Source: Nocardioides marmotae (GTDB lineage Bacteria; Actinomycetota; Actinomycetes; Propionibacteriales; Nocardioidaceae). From it: 64,000 bases of DNA. The DNA lies in the NCBI RefSeq assembly GCF_013177455.1, contig NZ_CP053660.1:3286001-3350000 (forward strand), written 5' to 3'. Both the position numbers and the translations under genes were made by a program. Shown piece by piece: positions 24,905-33,774 of this stretch (positions within the stretch are counted from its first letter, which is position 1; every line of letters starts with the position of its first letter). The notes beneath the pieces were generated by a model. That model was not told where the DNA came from. It searched no databases and was given only the letters and a program-made list of their open reading frames with translations.

Positions 24905-25373
24905 GGGTGCGCCTCTGCGCCAGCACCGCGTCCACCTCGACCAGCTCCAGCTCCGCAGGGAGCGCCGCGGCCAGCCCGGCGACCTCGTCGAGCAGGTCGA
25001 CGACGTCGCGCTCGCCCACGGCCGCCACCACCCGGTCCTCCGCGCGCCGCTCGGCGGCGGCGACCGGGTCGACGTACGTCGTGCCGGTGCGCGGCGCGGA
25101 CAGCTCGGTGCGCAGCTCGGCGAGGACCCGCACGTCGGTCCCGTCGCGGGTGGTCGCCCGCGCGAGCAGCGGCAGCACGACCTCGCCGGTCGGCCAGCCC
25201 CGCACCTCCTCCAGGAGCGGCAGGTGCGGCACGGGCCCGCGGTCGGCGACGCGCACGACCCGGCCCCGCCGCAGGACCGCGACGCCGCGCCCGGCACCGG
25301 CCCACGCGACGGTGGCCCACACCGCGAGACCGACCGCCACGATCACGAGGACGAGGCCGAACGGTGGGGTCAC
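24891..25373 (-). CDS. Membrane-anchored Band-7/SPFH-like protein
   Basis: Protein of 160 residues. An N-terminal membrane helix (about 5-26) is followed by a short domain with GVAVLRRGRVVRV, a P-HLPLLEEV turn and ATTRDGTDVRVLAEL. This pattern resembles the start of SPFH/prohibitin domains. The domain is shorter than in flotillins and ends in an acidic helical tail. It is upstream of and overlaps the K+/H+ antiporter gene, so it may organise or regulate that transporter. The family assignment is moderate and the role is inference. Confidence 0.6.
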   Translation of the reverse strand: MTPPFGLVLVIVAVGLAVWATVAWAGAGRGVAVLRRGRVVRVADRGPVPHLPLLEEVRGWPTGEVVLPLLARATTRDGTDVRVLAELRTELSAPRTGTTYVDPVAAAERRAEDRVVAAVGERDVVDLLDEVAGLAAALPAELELVEVDAVLAQRRTRGPG

Positions 25374-25405
25374 GCCTCCAGCGTGACCCCTTCCAGCGCC
25401 CGACC

Positions 25406-25426
25406 GAATGGGTGCTGCACCCCATT
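25406..25426. promoter_or_regulatory. Inverted repeat in divergent promoter region
   Basis: GAATGGG-TGC faces GCACCCCATTC with one extra base, giving near-perfect dyad symmetry. It lies between the divergent Band-7-like/antiporter unit and the two-component system, 17 bases before the kinase start. It could be an operator for the adjacent response regulator. Confidence 0.35.
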
Positions 25427-25442
25427 CTGCGAGGCTGGGGGC

Positions 25443-26399
25443 GTGCGCGAGCTCAGCCTGTACTGGAAGGTCTGCCTGACCAACGGAGCCGTCTTCGTGG
25501 TGGGCGCCCTCGCCCTCGCGCTCTCACCGGCCCGGGTCTCCGAGCAGGTCCTGGCCTCCGAGGCGGTCGTGCTGACCGCCGGCCTCGTGCTCATGCTGGT
25601 CGTCAACGGCGCCCTGCTGCGGCTCAGCCTGGCCCCCGTCGACCGGGTCATCCGCGCCATGGCCACCGTCGACCTCGCCCACCCCGGTGCCCGCCTCGAG
25701 CAGCCCTCCTCCGGCCCGGGCGCGCGCCTGGTCGAGGGCTGGAACGACCTGCTCGACCGGATCGAGGCCGAGCGGGCCGCCGGCGGCGCCCGGGCGCTCG
25801 CCGCCCAGGAGGCCGAGCGGCACCGGATCGCCCAGGAGCTCCACGACGAGGTCGGGCAGAGCCTGACCGTGGTCCTGCTCGGCCTCAAGCGGGCCGAGGA
25901 CCAGGTGCCGCCGGACCTCCCCGAGATCGCCGAGGGGCTCGCCCTGGTCCGGGAGAGCGCCCGCGCCGGCCTCGACGACGTACGTCGCGTGGCGCGCCGG
26001 CTGCGGCCGGGCGTGCTGGAGGACCTCGGCCTGCACAGCGCGCTGGCGGCGCTGGCCAGCGACTTCGCCGCGCTCGACCGCGGCCACCTGACCCGCACCA
26101 CCAGCCCCGGGCTGCCGCCGCTGTCCTCCGACGCCGAGCTGGTGGTCTACCGGGTCGCCCAGGAGGCGCTGACCAACGTCGCGCGGCACGCCGCGGCCCG
26201 GGAGGTCGCGCTGTCGCTGACCCGCGTGGGGGAAACGGTGGTGCTCGAGGTCCGCGACGACGGCCGCGGGGTGGCCGAGCTCCGGCCCGGCTCCGGCGTG
26301 CTCGGCATGCGCGAGCGGGCGAGCCTGGTCGGCGGGGAGCTGACCATCGAGAGCGCGCCCGGCCAGGGCACCACCGTCCGGCTGGTGGTGCCGACGTGA
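25443..26399 (+). CDS. NarL-family sensor histidine kinase
   Basis: Protein of 318 residues. Two N-terminal transmembrane helices (about 12-29 and 41-60) flank a very short loop, so there is essentially no extracytoplasmic sensor domain. A HAMP-like stretch precedes a HisKA_3 dimerisation domain with phospho-acceptor His134 in RIAQELHDEVGQS. The HATPase domain has ALTNVARHA and RDDGRG and ends GQGTTVRLVVP. It pairs with the response regulator whose GTG overlaps this stop. The signal is unknown, possibly membrane state. Confidence 0.9.
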   Translation: MRELSLYWKVCLTNGAVFVVGALALALSPARVSEQVLASEAVVLTAGLVLMLVVNGALLRLSLAPVDRVIRAMATVDLAHPGARLEQPSSGPGARLVEGWNDLLDRIEAERAAGGARALAAQEAERHRIAQELHDEVGQSLTVVLLGLKRAEDQVPPDLPEIAEGLALVRESARAGLDDVRRVARRLRPGVLEDLGLHSALAALASDFAALDRGHLTRTTSPGLPPLSSDAELVVYRVAQEALTNVARHAAAREVALSLTRVGETVVLEVRDDGRGVAELRPGSGVLGMRERASLVGGELTIESAPGQGTTVRLVVPT

Positions 26400-27049
26400 G
26401 CGCGCCGACCCGGATCCTGCTCGCCGACGACCACACGCTCGTGCGCCGCGGCGTACGCCTGATCCTCGACGCCGAGCCCGACCTCCAGGTCGTCGCGGAG
26501 GCCGGGGACGGGGCCGAGGCGGTCGAGCTGCTGCGGGAGACCGAGGTCGACCTGGTGGTGCTCGACATCGCGATGCCGCGGATGACCGGTCTCCAGGCCG
26601 CCCGGGAGATCTCGCGGCGACCCGACCCGCCGAAGATGCTGATGCTCTCGATGCACGACAACGAGCAGTACTTCTTCGAGGCGCTCAAGGCCGGCGCCAG
26701 CGGCTACGTGCTGAAGTCGGTGGCCGACGAGGACCTGGTCAGCGCCTGCCGGGCCGCGGTGCGCGGCGAGGCGTTCGTCTACCCCGGCGCGATGCGCACG
26801 CTGGTGCGCGACTTCCTCGAGCGGATGCGCCGCGGCGAGCGGGTGCCCGCGACGGTGCTGACCGCCCGGGAGGACCAGGTGCTCAAGCTGGTCGCCGAGG
26901 GCGCCACGACCCGAGAGATCGCGCGGATGCTGACCATCAGCCCCAAGACGGTGGAGCGGCACCGCGCGAACATCCTGGCCAAGCTCGGCATGAACGACCG
27001 GACCCAGCTGACCCGCTACGCCATCCGCGCCGGCCTCGTGGAGCCCTGA
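26396..27049 (+). CDS. NarL/FixJ-type response regulator
   Basis: Protein of 217 residues. The receiver domain has LADDHTLVRRG, phospho-acceptor Asp57 in LVVLDIAMP and KAGASGYVLKS. A C-terminal LuxR-type HTH has LTAREDQVLKLVAEG and SPKTVERHRANILAKLGM. It is translationally coupled to the kinase (GTGA). Likely targets include the divergent antiporter unit, where an inverted repeat lies, but this is inference from position. Confidence 0.92.
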   Translation: MSAPTRILLADDHTLVRRGVRLILDAEPDLQVVAEAGDGAEAVELLRETEVDLVVLDIAMPRMTGLQAAREISRRPDPPKMLMLSMHDNEQYFFEALKAGASGYVLKSVADEDLVSACRAAVRGEAFVYPGAMRTLVRDFLERMRRGERVPATVLTAREDQVLKLVAEGATTREIARMLTISPKTVERHRANILAKLGMNDRTQLTRYAIRAGLVEP

Positions 27050-27073
27050 GCCGGCCGCTCCCCGCGCTCCCGG

Positions 27074-27820
27074 TCAGCGGCCGCCGCCGACCCGCACCGT
27101 CGTGCCCGTGACGTACGACGCCTCCGGCGACATCAGCCAGGCGACCGCGTCCGCGACCTCCGCGGGGTCGCCGGGCCGGCCCATCGGGACGCTCGGCCCG
27201 ACCCGGGCGAGCCGCCCGGGCTCGCCGGCGTCGGCGTGGATGGTGGTCTCGATGATCCCCGGGGCCACGGCGACCACCCGGACCCCGTCGCGCGCGACCT
27301 CCTGAGCCAGCCCGAGGGTCATCGCGTCGACGCCGGCCTTCGCGGCGGCGTACTGGACGTACTCGCCGGGCGACCCGGTCGTCGCGGCCCCCGACCCGAT
27401 CGTCACGAGCACGCCGCCGGAGCCGCCGCGGCTCACCGACATCGCGCGGACCGCGGCGCGGGCGACGTACAGCGCGGAGGTGAGGTTGAGCTCGACGGTC
27501 CGGGCGATGACGTCGACGGGGGTGTCGGCGAGGGGCCCGATGTGCAGGGTGGCGCCGGCGTTGGAGACCACGCCGGTAAGCGGCCCGGCGGCCTCGAAGA
27601 GCGCGTCGACCGCACCGGGGTCGACCACGTCCGCCCGCACGACGGTGCAGGCGGCCCCGAGCGCCTCCACCTCCGCGGCGGTGCGGGTCGCGGCCTCGGC
27701 GTCAGTGCGGTAGGCCAGCACCAGGTCGTGCCCGGCCCGGGCGAGGCGGCGGGCCACCGCGGCGCCGATGCCGCGCGAGCCACCGGTGACCAGCGTGCGG
27801 GGGCGGTCGGGGGTCGTCAT
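27074..27820 (-). CDS. Short-chain dehydrogenase/reductase
   Basis: Protein of 248 residues with the classical SDR fold. The cofactor motif TGGSRGIG lies near residue 12, SNAGA near 86, and the catalytic Ser-Tyr-Lys as the IGSGAA region followed by YAAAK. The C-terminus reads TGTTVRVGGG, as in FabG-like enzymes. The cofactor is probably NADP(H) given Arg in the glycine loop, and the substrate is unknown. It converges on the response-regulator gene with a weak GGCCGCT/AGCGGCC dyad between them. Confidence 0.88.
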   Translation of the reverse strand: MTTPDRPRTLVTGGSRGIGAAVARRLARAGHDLVLAYRTDAEAATRTAAEVEALGAACTVVRADVVDPGAVDALFEAAGPLTGVVSNAGATLHIGPLADTPVDVIARTVELNLTSALYVARAAVRAMSVSRGGSGGVLVTIGSGAATTGSPGEYVQYAAAKAGVDAMTLGLAQEVARDGVRVVAVAPGIIETTIHADAGEPGRLARVGPSVPMGRPGDPAEVADAVAWLMSPEASYVTGTTVRVGGGR

Positions 27821-27854
27821 GGGCCCATCCTGGCCGGGCCGGCCCGGGGAGGGC

Positions 27855-28538
27855 TCAGGCGTCCGCGGGCCGCTCGTTGTAGACCCCGGCCTCCTCCTGG
27901 CCGGTGAGCCGCTGGACGGCGGCCATCACCTCGTCGGTGAGCAGCCGGCGGGCGCGGCCGAGCGGCACGCCGTCGAAGCGCCCCCGCGGGTCGACCGGCT
28001 CGCCGAAGGTCACCTCCACGGGCACGATCCGCGGGAGCCGCGCTCCGACGGGCTGGAGCCGCTCGGTGCCGCGCAGCCCCACCGGCACGACGGGGACGCC
28101 GGCGGTCAGCGCGAGGTGCGCGACGCCGGTGCGGCCGCGGTAGAGCCGGCCGTCGCGCGAGCGGGTCCCCTCCGGGTAGATCCCGAAGGCCTCGCCGCGG
28201 GCGAGCACCTCCAGCGCGGTGTCCAGGCTCGCCATCGCGGCCTTGGTGTCGTCGCGGTCCACCGGCAGCATCCCGAGCCCCTCGAACCAGGCCCGCTGGA
28301 GCCGGCCCGCGGGCCCGGTGCCGGTGAAGTAGTCGGACTTGGCGAGGAAGACGACCTTGCGCGGCACGACGACCGGGATCACCACCGAGTCGACGAAGCT
28401 GAGGTGGTTGCTGGCCAGGATCACCGGGCCGGAGGCCGGCACGTGGTGCAGGCCGGTCACCGTGGGGCGCCAGACCGCGCGCGCGAGGGGCGGCACGACC
28501 GTGTGGAGGACGCCGTACACCGACGGTGCGCTGGACAT
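27855..28538 (-). CDS. 1-acyl-glycerol-3-phosphate acyltransferase (PlsC-like)
   Basis: Protein of about 227 residues. The acyltransferase motifs are NHLSFVDS (HX4D block) near residue 46 and the glycerol-phosphate-binding YPEGTRSRDG near 121, followed by VPVVPVGLRGT. These are hallmarks of lysophosphatidic acid acyltransferases acting at the inner membrane face in phospholipid synthesis. The internal ATG at 28538 is used. A start at 28550 is also possible, and neither has a strong ribosome binding site. Confidence 0.87.
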   Translation of the reverse strand: MSSAPSVYGVLHTVVPPLARAVWRPTVTGLHHVPASGPVILASNHLSFVDSVVIPVVVPRKVVFLAKSDYFTGTGPAGRLQRAWFEGLGMLPVDRDDTKAAMASLDTALEVLARGEAFGIYPEGTRSRDGRLYRGRTGVAHLALTAGVPVVPVGLRGTERLQPVGARLPRIVPVEVTFGEPVDPRGRFDGVPLGRARRLLTDEVMAAVQRLTGQEEAGVYNERPADA

Positions 28539-28578
28539 GCCCGCCAGCATCGTGGTTACCCGCGGGTCCGTCGCATCC

Positions 28579-29919
28579 TCACGGTCCCGGCGCGGCGCGC
28601 CGGGCCGCCTCCTCCGCGTCCGCGCGCCGCGAGGTGGCCGGGTCCCGCCCGCGCCCGACCCGCGCCAGGACCGGCGTGGCGAGCACGCCGTGGACGAGCA
28701 CGGAGGCCACGATGGTGAACGCCACGGTCGACCACAGCCACCCGGTGCCGAGCTCCTCGGCCTCCCCCGCGGCGTAGGCCAGGTAGTAGATCGAGCCGAT
28801 CCCCCGCACCCCGAAGAACGCAGCGGCCCACTTCTCCCCCCGCGTCATCCCGGGCTCGGGCGTCGAGCGCCACGCGGCCAGCGCGAGCGCCCCGGTGAGC
28901 GGGCGGATCACGAGGAGCAGGCCGAGCCCGATCGCGATCCCCCGCGCGTCCAGGTCGGCGAGCAGGCCGCGGGTCAGCGCGATGCCCAGCACCAGCAACA
29001 CGAAGAGCGTCAGCAGCCGCTCCAGCCGCTCGGCCACCTCGTGCATCGCCGCGTGGTAGTCGTGGCTGCGCTCGGCGGAGCGGAACGTCATCGCGCAGGC
29101 GAAGACGGCGAGGAAGCCGTAGCCCTGCGCCACCTCCCCCACGCCGTACGCCGCCACGAGCGCCGCCAGCGCGAGCAGCGACTCGCCCCGCTCGGCCACC
29201 CGCAGCGACACGGACTGCGAGCGGAACGCGACGAAGGCCAGCGCCCGGCCGACCGCGATGCCGGCCACGACCCCGAGCACCACCTTGCCGACGAGGTAGA
29301 AGCCCACCCAGGACGGCAGCAGCCCCAGGCTGGCCCCCTCGTGCGCGACCAGGATCGCGAGGTAGACGAACGGGAACGCCAGCCCATCGTTGATCCCCGC
29401 CTCGGAGGTCAGGGTGAACCGGAGCTCGTCCTCCTCGTCGACCTCGTACCCCTCCCCGGTCCGCGGGCCCGCGACCTGCACGCTGGAGGCCAGCACCGGG
29501 TCGGTCGGGGCCAGCGCGCCGCCCAGCAGCAGCGCGGCGGCCAGCGGCAGCCCGGCCCCCCACCAACCGAGGAACGCCACCGCCCCGATCGAGAGCGGCA
29601 TGCCGATCAGCAGCAGCCGCCAGGTCGGCCCCCAGGGGCGCCACGAGGAGACCTTGCGGATCAGGAGCGGGCGGTCGATGGCCAGGCCGACGCCCATGAG
29701 CGCGACGATGACGACCAGCTCGGTCACGTGCTCGATGACCGCCCGGTTGGCCTGCGGGTCCAGCGGCAGGCCGTCGGGCAGCGGGGTCAGCCCGAGGAGC
29801 ATGCCGACGCCGACCAGCACCATCGGCGAGGACACCGCCCACCGGCTGAGCAGTGCGGGGAGCACGATCGCCAGGAGGAGCGCTCCACCGGCGACCACGT
29901 ACACCAGGTCGGAGGTCAC
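28579..29919 (-). CDS. Cation:proton antiporter (CPA1/NhaP-like)
   Basis: Protein of 446 residues with about 12 transmembrane helices. LGGALAPTDPVLASSVQV and TSEAGINDGLAFPFVYLA carry the CPA1 ion-pathway aspartates. It lacks the C-terminal TrkA-C domain of the other antiporter in this window. It probably exchanges Na+ or K+ for H+. It is leftward, 40 bases upstream of the acyltransferase gene, and divergent from the large membrane protein. Confidence 0.88.
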   Translation of the reverse strand: MTSDLVYVVAGGALLLAIVLPALLSRWAVSSPMVLVGVGMLLGLTPLPDGLPLDPQANRAVIEHVTELVVIVALMGVGLAIDRPLLIRKVSSWRPWGPTWRLLLIGMPLSIGAVAFLGWWGAGLPLAAALLLGGALAPTDPVLASSVQVAGPRTGEGYEVDEEDELRFTLTSEAGINDGLAFPFVYLAILVAHEGASLGLLPSWVGFYLVGKVVLGVVAGIAVGRALAFVAFRSQSVSLRVAERGESLLALAALVAAYGVGEVAQGYGFLAVFACAMTFRSAERSHDYHAAMHEVAERLERLLTLFVLLVLGIALTRGLLADLDARGIAIGLGLLLVIRPLTGALALAAWRSTPEPGMTRGEKWAAAFFGVRGIGSIYYLAYAAGEAEELGTGWLWSTVAFTIVASVLVHGVLATPVLARVGRGRDPATSRRADAEEAARRAAPGP

Positions 29920-30034
29920 GCCCCGCTGTACCCAGCCCGGGGCCCACCCGATCCGTCATCTGAGCATCCGGGCTCAGGTGAGCTGAGCCGTCGAATCGAT
30001 GCGCCGACGCCCCGACATGCGGTGCGATGGGCCC

Positions 30035-32281
30035 ATGAGCACCGCAGCCCCGCCGGCCCCCGCTCCCCTCGCCCCGTGCCCCACCTGCGGGACGCCCGTC
30101 CCCGCCGACCGGCTCCGTCGCGCCCCGCTGCCGACCTACCCCGTCGCCCCGCCGCCGCCGGGCCCGCAGGACCCGCGGGCCCTGCAGGCCCCGCCGCCCG
30201 CCCGCCGCCCGCGCCGCGGGCTGCCGACCCCGTCGGTGCCGGCGCTGCTGCTCGGCCTCGGCGCGCTGTGCCTGCTCGTCGCCGCTGTCGCGTTCCTGGC
30301 GGTCGCCTGGTCCGCCCTCGGCGTCGGCGGTCGCACCGCGGTGCTCGTCGGCCTGACCGGCGCCGCCGCCGCCCTCGGGGCCGTCCTGGCCCGGCGCGGC
30401 CTCCGGATCGCCGGGGAGTCGCTCTCGGTCGTCTCGCTCGGCCTGCTCGCGCTCGACGTCGTCGGGGCCGGGTCGGCCGGCTGGCTCGGCGGCGCGTCCG
30501 GCGCGGCCCTCGTCGTCACCACCGCCGCCGTGGTCGCCCTCGCCGCGCTGGCCTGGCTGCCCACCGGCCTCGGGGCCCCGCAGGTCGTGGCGCCCCTCGC
30601 GCTCCTCGTCGCCGCCGTCGCGGTCGTCGACCTCACCGGCCACCCGAACGTCGTGGCCACCGCCGGCGCGCTGCTGCTCGCCGCCACCGCCGGGCTCGGT
30701 GTCCTCACCGGGGCGGGGCTCCTGCCGTGGAGCGCCGGCGTCGCGGCGGCCGTCTGTTGGACCTGGCTGGCCTCCGCCGGGCTCGTCGAGGCGGCGACGT
30801 ACCCCTCGCTGCGGGGGCTGTGGGCCGAGGGCCACGGGCTGCCGCTGCTCACCGCGGCCGCGCTCCTCGCCGGCCTGGCGATCCTCTGGCGCCCGGCCCT
30901 CGCCGGGACCACCGCGCTGCTCACCCTCCTCGCGGTGCTCCCCGCGCTCGACGAGGGCGGCACTGCGGCCGGCCTGGCCGTCCTGGCCGCCCTGGTCGGC
31001 TGGTCCGCCCTGGGCCTGACCACCGGCACCGGCACCACGCTGCCGGTCCGCCTCCCGCTCGCCGGCGCCGCCGCGGGCACCCTCGGGATGCTCGTGCCGA
31101 TGCTGGTCGAGGCCACCCTCCGGGTCCTGCTGCTCGCCCCGCCGGCCTCGGTCGACGCGGCGGTCCGCCTGCCCGCGACCGGCACCTCGGTCCACCCCGC
31201 GCTCGCGGTCGCCGGGGCGCTCGCGCTCGTGGCGGCGTACGTCGTCGGGGTCGGCCGCGCCGTCCCGCCGGTCGCCTGGCTCGCGGCCGGCGCCCTCGGG
31301 GCGGTCGTCACCCTCGCGCTGCTGCCGGCCCCGCTGGCCCTCGTCGTCGCGGCGCTCGCCGCCGCCGGCCTGCTCGCGGTCCGCACCCACCTCACCGCGG
31401 GCGTGCTGCTGGTCGCCGCGGTCGGGGCCGCACTGCCCAGCGAGGTGCTCGTCCTCGGCGCGCTCGCCGCGCTGGTCGCCGGTTGCGTCCTGGTCCTCGA
31501 GCGGGCCGTCGCCGCCGCCGTCCTCCCGGCCGCGCTCGCGGGCCTGGTGTGGACCGTGCTGACGGTGGCCGACGTCGAGATGGCCTGGCGCGGCGTGCCG
31601 GTCCTGCTGGCGCTCGCCGCCCTCGCCCTGGCCCGGCCGCGCCCGGAGCTCGAGGCGGTCGCGGTGGCCGCCGGCGCGGTGGCCGCGGCGCTCGCGGTCA
31701 CCGGGCCCACGTCGCTGGCGGTGCACCTGACCGTCGCCGGGGCGCTGCTCACGATGCACGCGCTGCTGGTGCCCGGGCGCCGGCCGGTCGCCTGGGCCGG
31801 CGGGCTCCTGCTGGCCGCGGCCACCTGGGTGCGCCTGGCCGAGATCGGGGTGACCGCGCCGGAGGCCTACACGCTGCCCTCGGCGGCCGCGCTGCTGCTC
31901 GTCGGCCTGGCCCGCCTGCGCCGCGACCCGGCCGCGGCGACCGGGCCGGCCCTGACCCCCGGCCTGGTGCTGGCCACCGTGCCGAGCCTGCTGTGGGTGC
32001 TCGCCCTCGACCCGGTCTCCCTGCGCGCCGCCCTGCTCGGCCTCGGCTGCCTGGCCCTGGTGCTCGGCGGGACCACCCTGCGGTGGAGCGCGCCGGTGAC
32101 CGTCGGCGGGCTCGTCGGCGCCCTGCTGGTGATCCGCGAGCTCGCGCCGTACGCCGCCGCCACCCCGCAGTGGGTCCTCATCGGCGCCGCCGGCACCGCG
32201 CTCACCGTCGTCGGCGTGACCTGGGAGCGGCGCCTCGGCGACCTGCGTCGGGCCCAGGCCTACGTCGGCCGGCTGCGCTGA
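30035..32281 (+). CDS. Giant polytopic membrane protein with N-terminal zinc ribbon (SCO7613-like)
   Basis: Protein of 748 residues. A short CPTCGTPVP knuckle near the N-terminus is followed by a proline-rich linker (about 35-65). More than 20 alanine/leucine/valine-rich hydrophobic segments then extend to the end, closing with a basic DLRRAQAYVGRLR tail. The layout matches the large actinobacterial 'SCO7613 C-terminal domain' membrane proteins of unknown function. It has no catalytic motif. Composition is extreme in Ala, Leu and Val. ATG 30035 is chosen; the last 22 bases overlap the atl-like gene on the other strand. Confidence 0.75.
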   Translation: MSTAAPPAPAPLAPCPTCGTPVPADRLRRAPLPTYPVAPPPPGPQDPRALQAPPPARRPRRGLPTPSVPALLLGLGALCLLVAAVAFLAVAWSALGVGGRTAVLVGLTGAAAALGAVLARRGLRIAGESLSVVSLGLLALDVVGAGSAGWLGGASGAALVVTTAAVVALAALAWLPTGLGAPQVVAPLALLVAAVAVVDLTGHPNVVATAGALLLAATAGLGVLTGAGLLPWSAGVAAAVCWTWLASAGLVEAATYPSLRGLWAEGHGLPLLTAAALLAGLAILWRPALAGTTALLTLLAVLPALDEGGTAAGLAVLAALVGWSALGLTTGTGTTLPVRLPLAGAAAGTLGMLVPMLVEATLRVLLLAPPASVDAAVRLPATGTSVHPALAVAGALALVAAYVVGVGRAVPPVAWLAAGALGAVVTLALLPAPLALVVAALAAAGLLAVRTHLTAGVLLVAAVGAALPSEVLVLGALAALVAGCVLVLERAVAAAVLPAALAGLVWTVLTVADVEMAWRGVPVLLALAALALARPRPELEAVAVAAGAVAAALAVTGPTSLAVHLTVAGALLTMHALLVPGRRPVAWAGGLLLAAATWVRLAEIGVTAPEAYTLPSAAALLLVGLARLRRDPAAATGPALTPGLVLATVPSLLWVLALDPVSLRAALLGLGCLALVLGGTTLRWSAPVTVGGLVGALLVIRELAPYAAATPQWVLIGAAGTALTVVGVTWERRLGDLRRAQAYVGRLR

Positions 32282-32610
32282 GCCCGGCTCGTGCAGCCGC
32301 CGGGGTGCACCGCCGGCGGCTGCACGAACGCCGCGACGATGTCGACGTTCCCCGAGGGCCGCAGCGGCGTGCCCTCCTCGAGGTAGGCCTGGCGGGCCTC
32401 GCCCCGGTGGCTCGGCGGCAGCGACCCGTCGGCTCGGACGACCCGCCACCAGGGCACGGCCGCGCCGTGCTCGGCCATCACGTTGCCGACCCGGCGCGGG
32501 CCGTAGCGGCCCACCGCGTCGGCGATCGCGCCGTACGTCGTCACCCGGCCGCGGGGCACCGACTCGACGCAGGCCAGGACGGCCTCGACGTACTCCTCGG
32601 GGTGCCGCAC
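32260..32610 (-). CDS. Alkyltransferase-like (Atl) DNA repair protein
   Basis: Protein of 116 residues with the DNA-binding domain of O6-alkylguanine alkyltransferases, including GRVTTYGAIAD and GNVMAEH. At the place of the acceptor motif PCHRV it reads PWWRVV (54-58), so the acceptor cysteine is replaced by Trp. This defines Atl proteins, which bind and flag O6-alkylguanine for nucleotide excision repair instead of repairing it. The GTG start is preceded by TAGCGT (32618-32623) at seven bases, predicting a leaderless mRNA. Confidence 0.88.
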   Translation of the reverse strand: MRHPEEYVEAVLACVESVPRGRVTTYGAIADAVGRYGPRRVGNVMAEHGAAVPWWRVVRADGSLPPSHRGEARQAYLEEGTPLRPSGNVDIVAAFVQPPAVHPGGCTSRAQRSRPT

Positions 32611-32693
32611 GGGCCCGACGCTAGCCGCTGCGCCAGCGCCGGGCCCGTGGACTGCTCCCCCCACCGGAGCAGATCAGGGGGTCGAGGTGGGCC

Positions 32694-33590
32694 TCACAGG
32701 ATCGGGTCGAACGGCTCGGTGCCCTCGACCAGCCGCAGGCCGGCGATGCCGGAGTGCCGCTGGGCGAAGGCGAGCTCGCGGGCGAGGTCGCCGATGTTGT
32801 TCGACAGCGGCAGCGGCGCGAGGCCGAGGGTGGACAGGGTGCCGATCGCCTCGCCCTGCCGGTCGACGAACGCCGAGCCGGAGTCGCCGGGCACGCCGGG
32901 GGTCAGCGTGTAGAGCGGGTGGGTCCAGCCGCCGTCGGCCGCCGCGTCGCCGAGGCTGATGCCGGTCTTGGGCGAGAACAGCTCGACGCCGAAGCGCAGG
33001 CTGGAGTTGCCGTAGGAGTAGACCTGCTCGCCGGCGCTCGTGCCGTCGGTGTCGATGCCGGTGGGGCCGCCCCAGAACGGGATCGACGGGTTGACCTTGC
33101 CGACGTCCGCGGCGTCGACCTGCACGAGCGCGAAGTCGTTGTAGGCGCAGGTGTTGGCGTCGGTGGTGCCGACCTCGTCCATCGCGGCCCAGGAGGAGTA
33201 GACGAGGGTGCCGCCGCCGACGCGGGTGCCCTCGGCCAGCAGGCTGCCGCCCTCGGCGAACGAGACGCGGGTGCCCAGCGGCAGGGAGTCGGAGAGGCAG
33301 CCGTCGGTGTCGGTCGCGGCGCCGGTGCCGGCGCAGTGCGCGGCGTAGCCGACGTAGACGCGGCCCGCGTCGTCGGTGAAGACGAAGTTGGCGGTGCACT
33401 GCCCGCCCGCGGTGTACATCTGCACGCCCGGGTGGATCTTCGCCGAGCCCGCGGGCGCCCACTGCGGCGCCGCTGCGGCCGGGGCGGTGGTCAGGGTCGC
33501 CGTGCCGAGGACGGCGGCGGCGAGGACGGCGAGGGCGCCGCCCACCCGACGGGCGGAGCGGACCGGAGTGGGACGTGCCTGCATCGACAT
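32694..33590 (-). CDS. Secreted trypsin-like (S1 family) serine protease
   Basis: Protein of 298 residues. A twin-basic N-terminus and hydrophobic core (about 17-34) ending APAAAA form a Sec signal peptide. The catalytic triad is readable as YAAHC (His85), NDFALV (Asp152) and PGDSGSA (Ser237). Several cysteines could form disulfides. It is probably an exported chymotrypsin-fold protease; substrates are unknown. A GAAAGG ribosome binding site precedes the chosen ATG. The gene is monocistronic and lies after the moeZ terminator. Confidence 0.88.
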   Translation of the reverse strand: MSMQARPTPVRSARRVGGALAVLAAAVLGTATLTTAPAAAAPQWAPAGSAKIHPGVQMYTAGGQCTANFVFTDDAGRVYVGYAAHCAGTGAATDTDGCLSDSLPLGTRVSFAEGGSLLAEGTRVGGGTLVYSSWAAMDEVGTTDANTCAYNDFALVQVDAADVGKVNPSIPFWGGPTGIDTDGTSAGEQVYSYGNSSLRFGVELFSPKTGISLGDAAADGGWTHPLYTLTPGVPGDSGSAFVDRQGEAIGTLSTLGLAPLPLSNNIGDLARELAFAQRHSGIAGLRLVEGTEPFDPIL

Positions 33591-33691
33591 CTGCCTTTCC
33601 GAGAGGGCCCGGCGACGCCTGGACGCACCGGTGTGATGTCGGGCACAACGCGAGTGCACGGGGCGGAGTTACGCACCGAGGCCGAAATGCA

Positions 33692-33726
33692 CCGGACGGC
33701 CCGAGGTCCTGCCTCGGGCCGTCCGG
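33692..33726. terminator. Perfect 15-bp stem terminator of moeZ
   Basis: CCGGACGGCCCGAGG pairs perfectly with its complement around TCCTG. It lies about 50 bases after the leftward moeZ stop and upstream of the protease gene. Confidence 0.7.
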
Positions 33727-33774
33727 TGGGGAGCGGGTGGTGCGGTGTCGTGCGGGTGGTGTGCTGCGCGTGGG

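Noticed and set aside
28556..32449. 1297-codon minus-strand frame spanning two genes
   Set aside because: It runs antisense to the giant membrane protein and out of frame through the antiporter; composition is RGE-rich noise.
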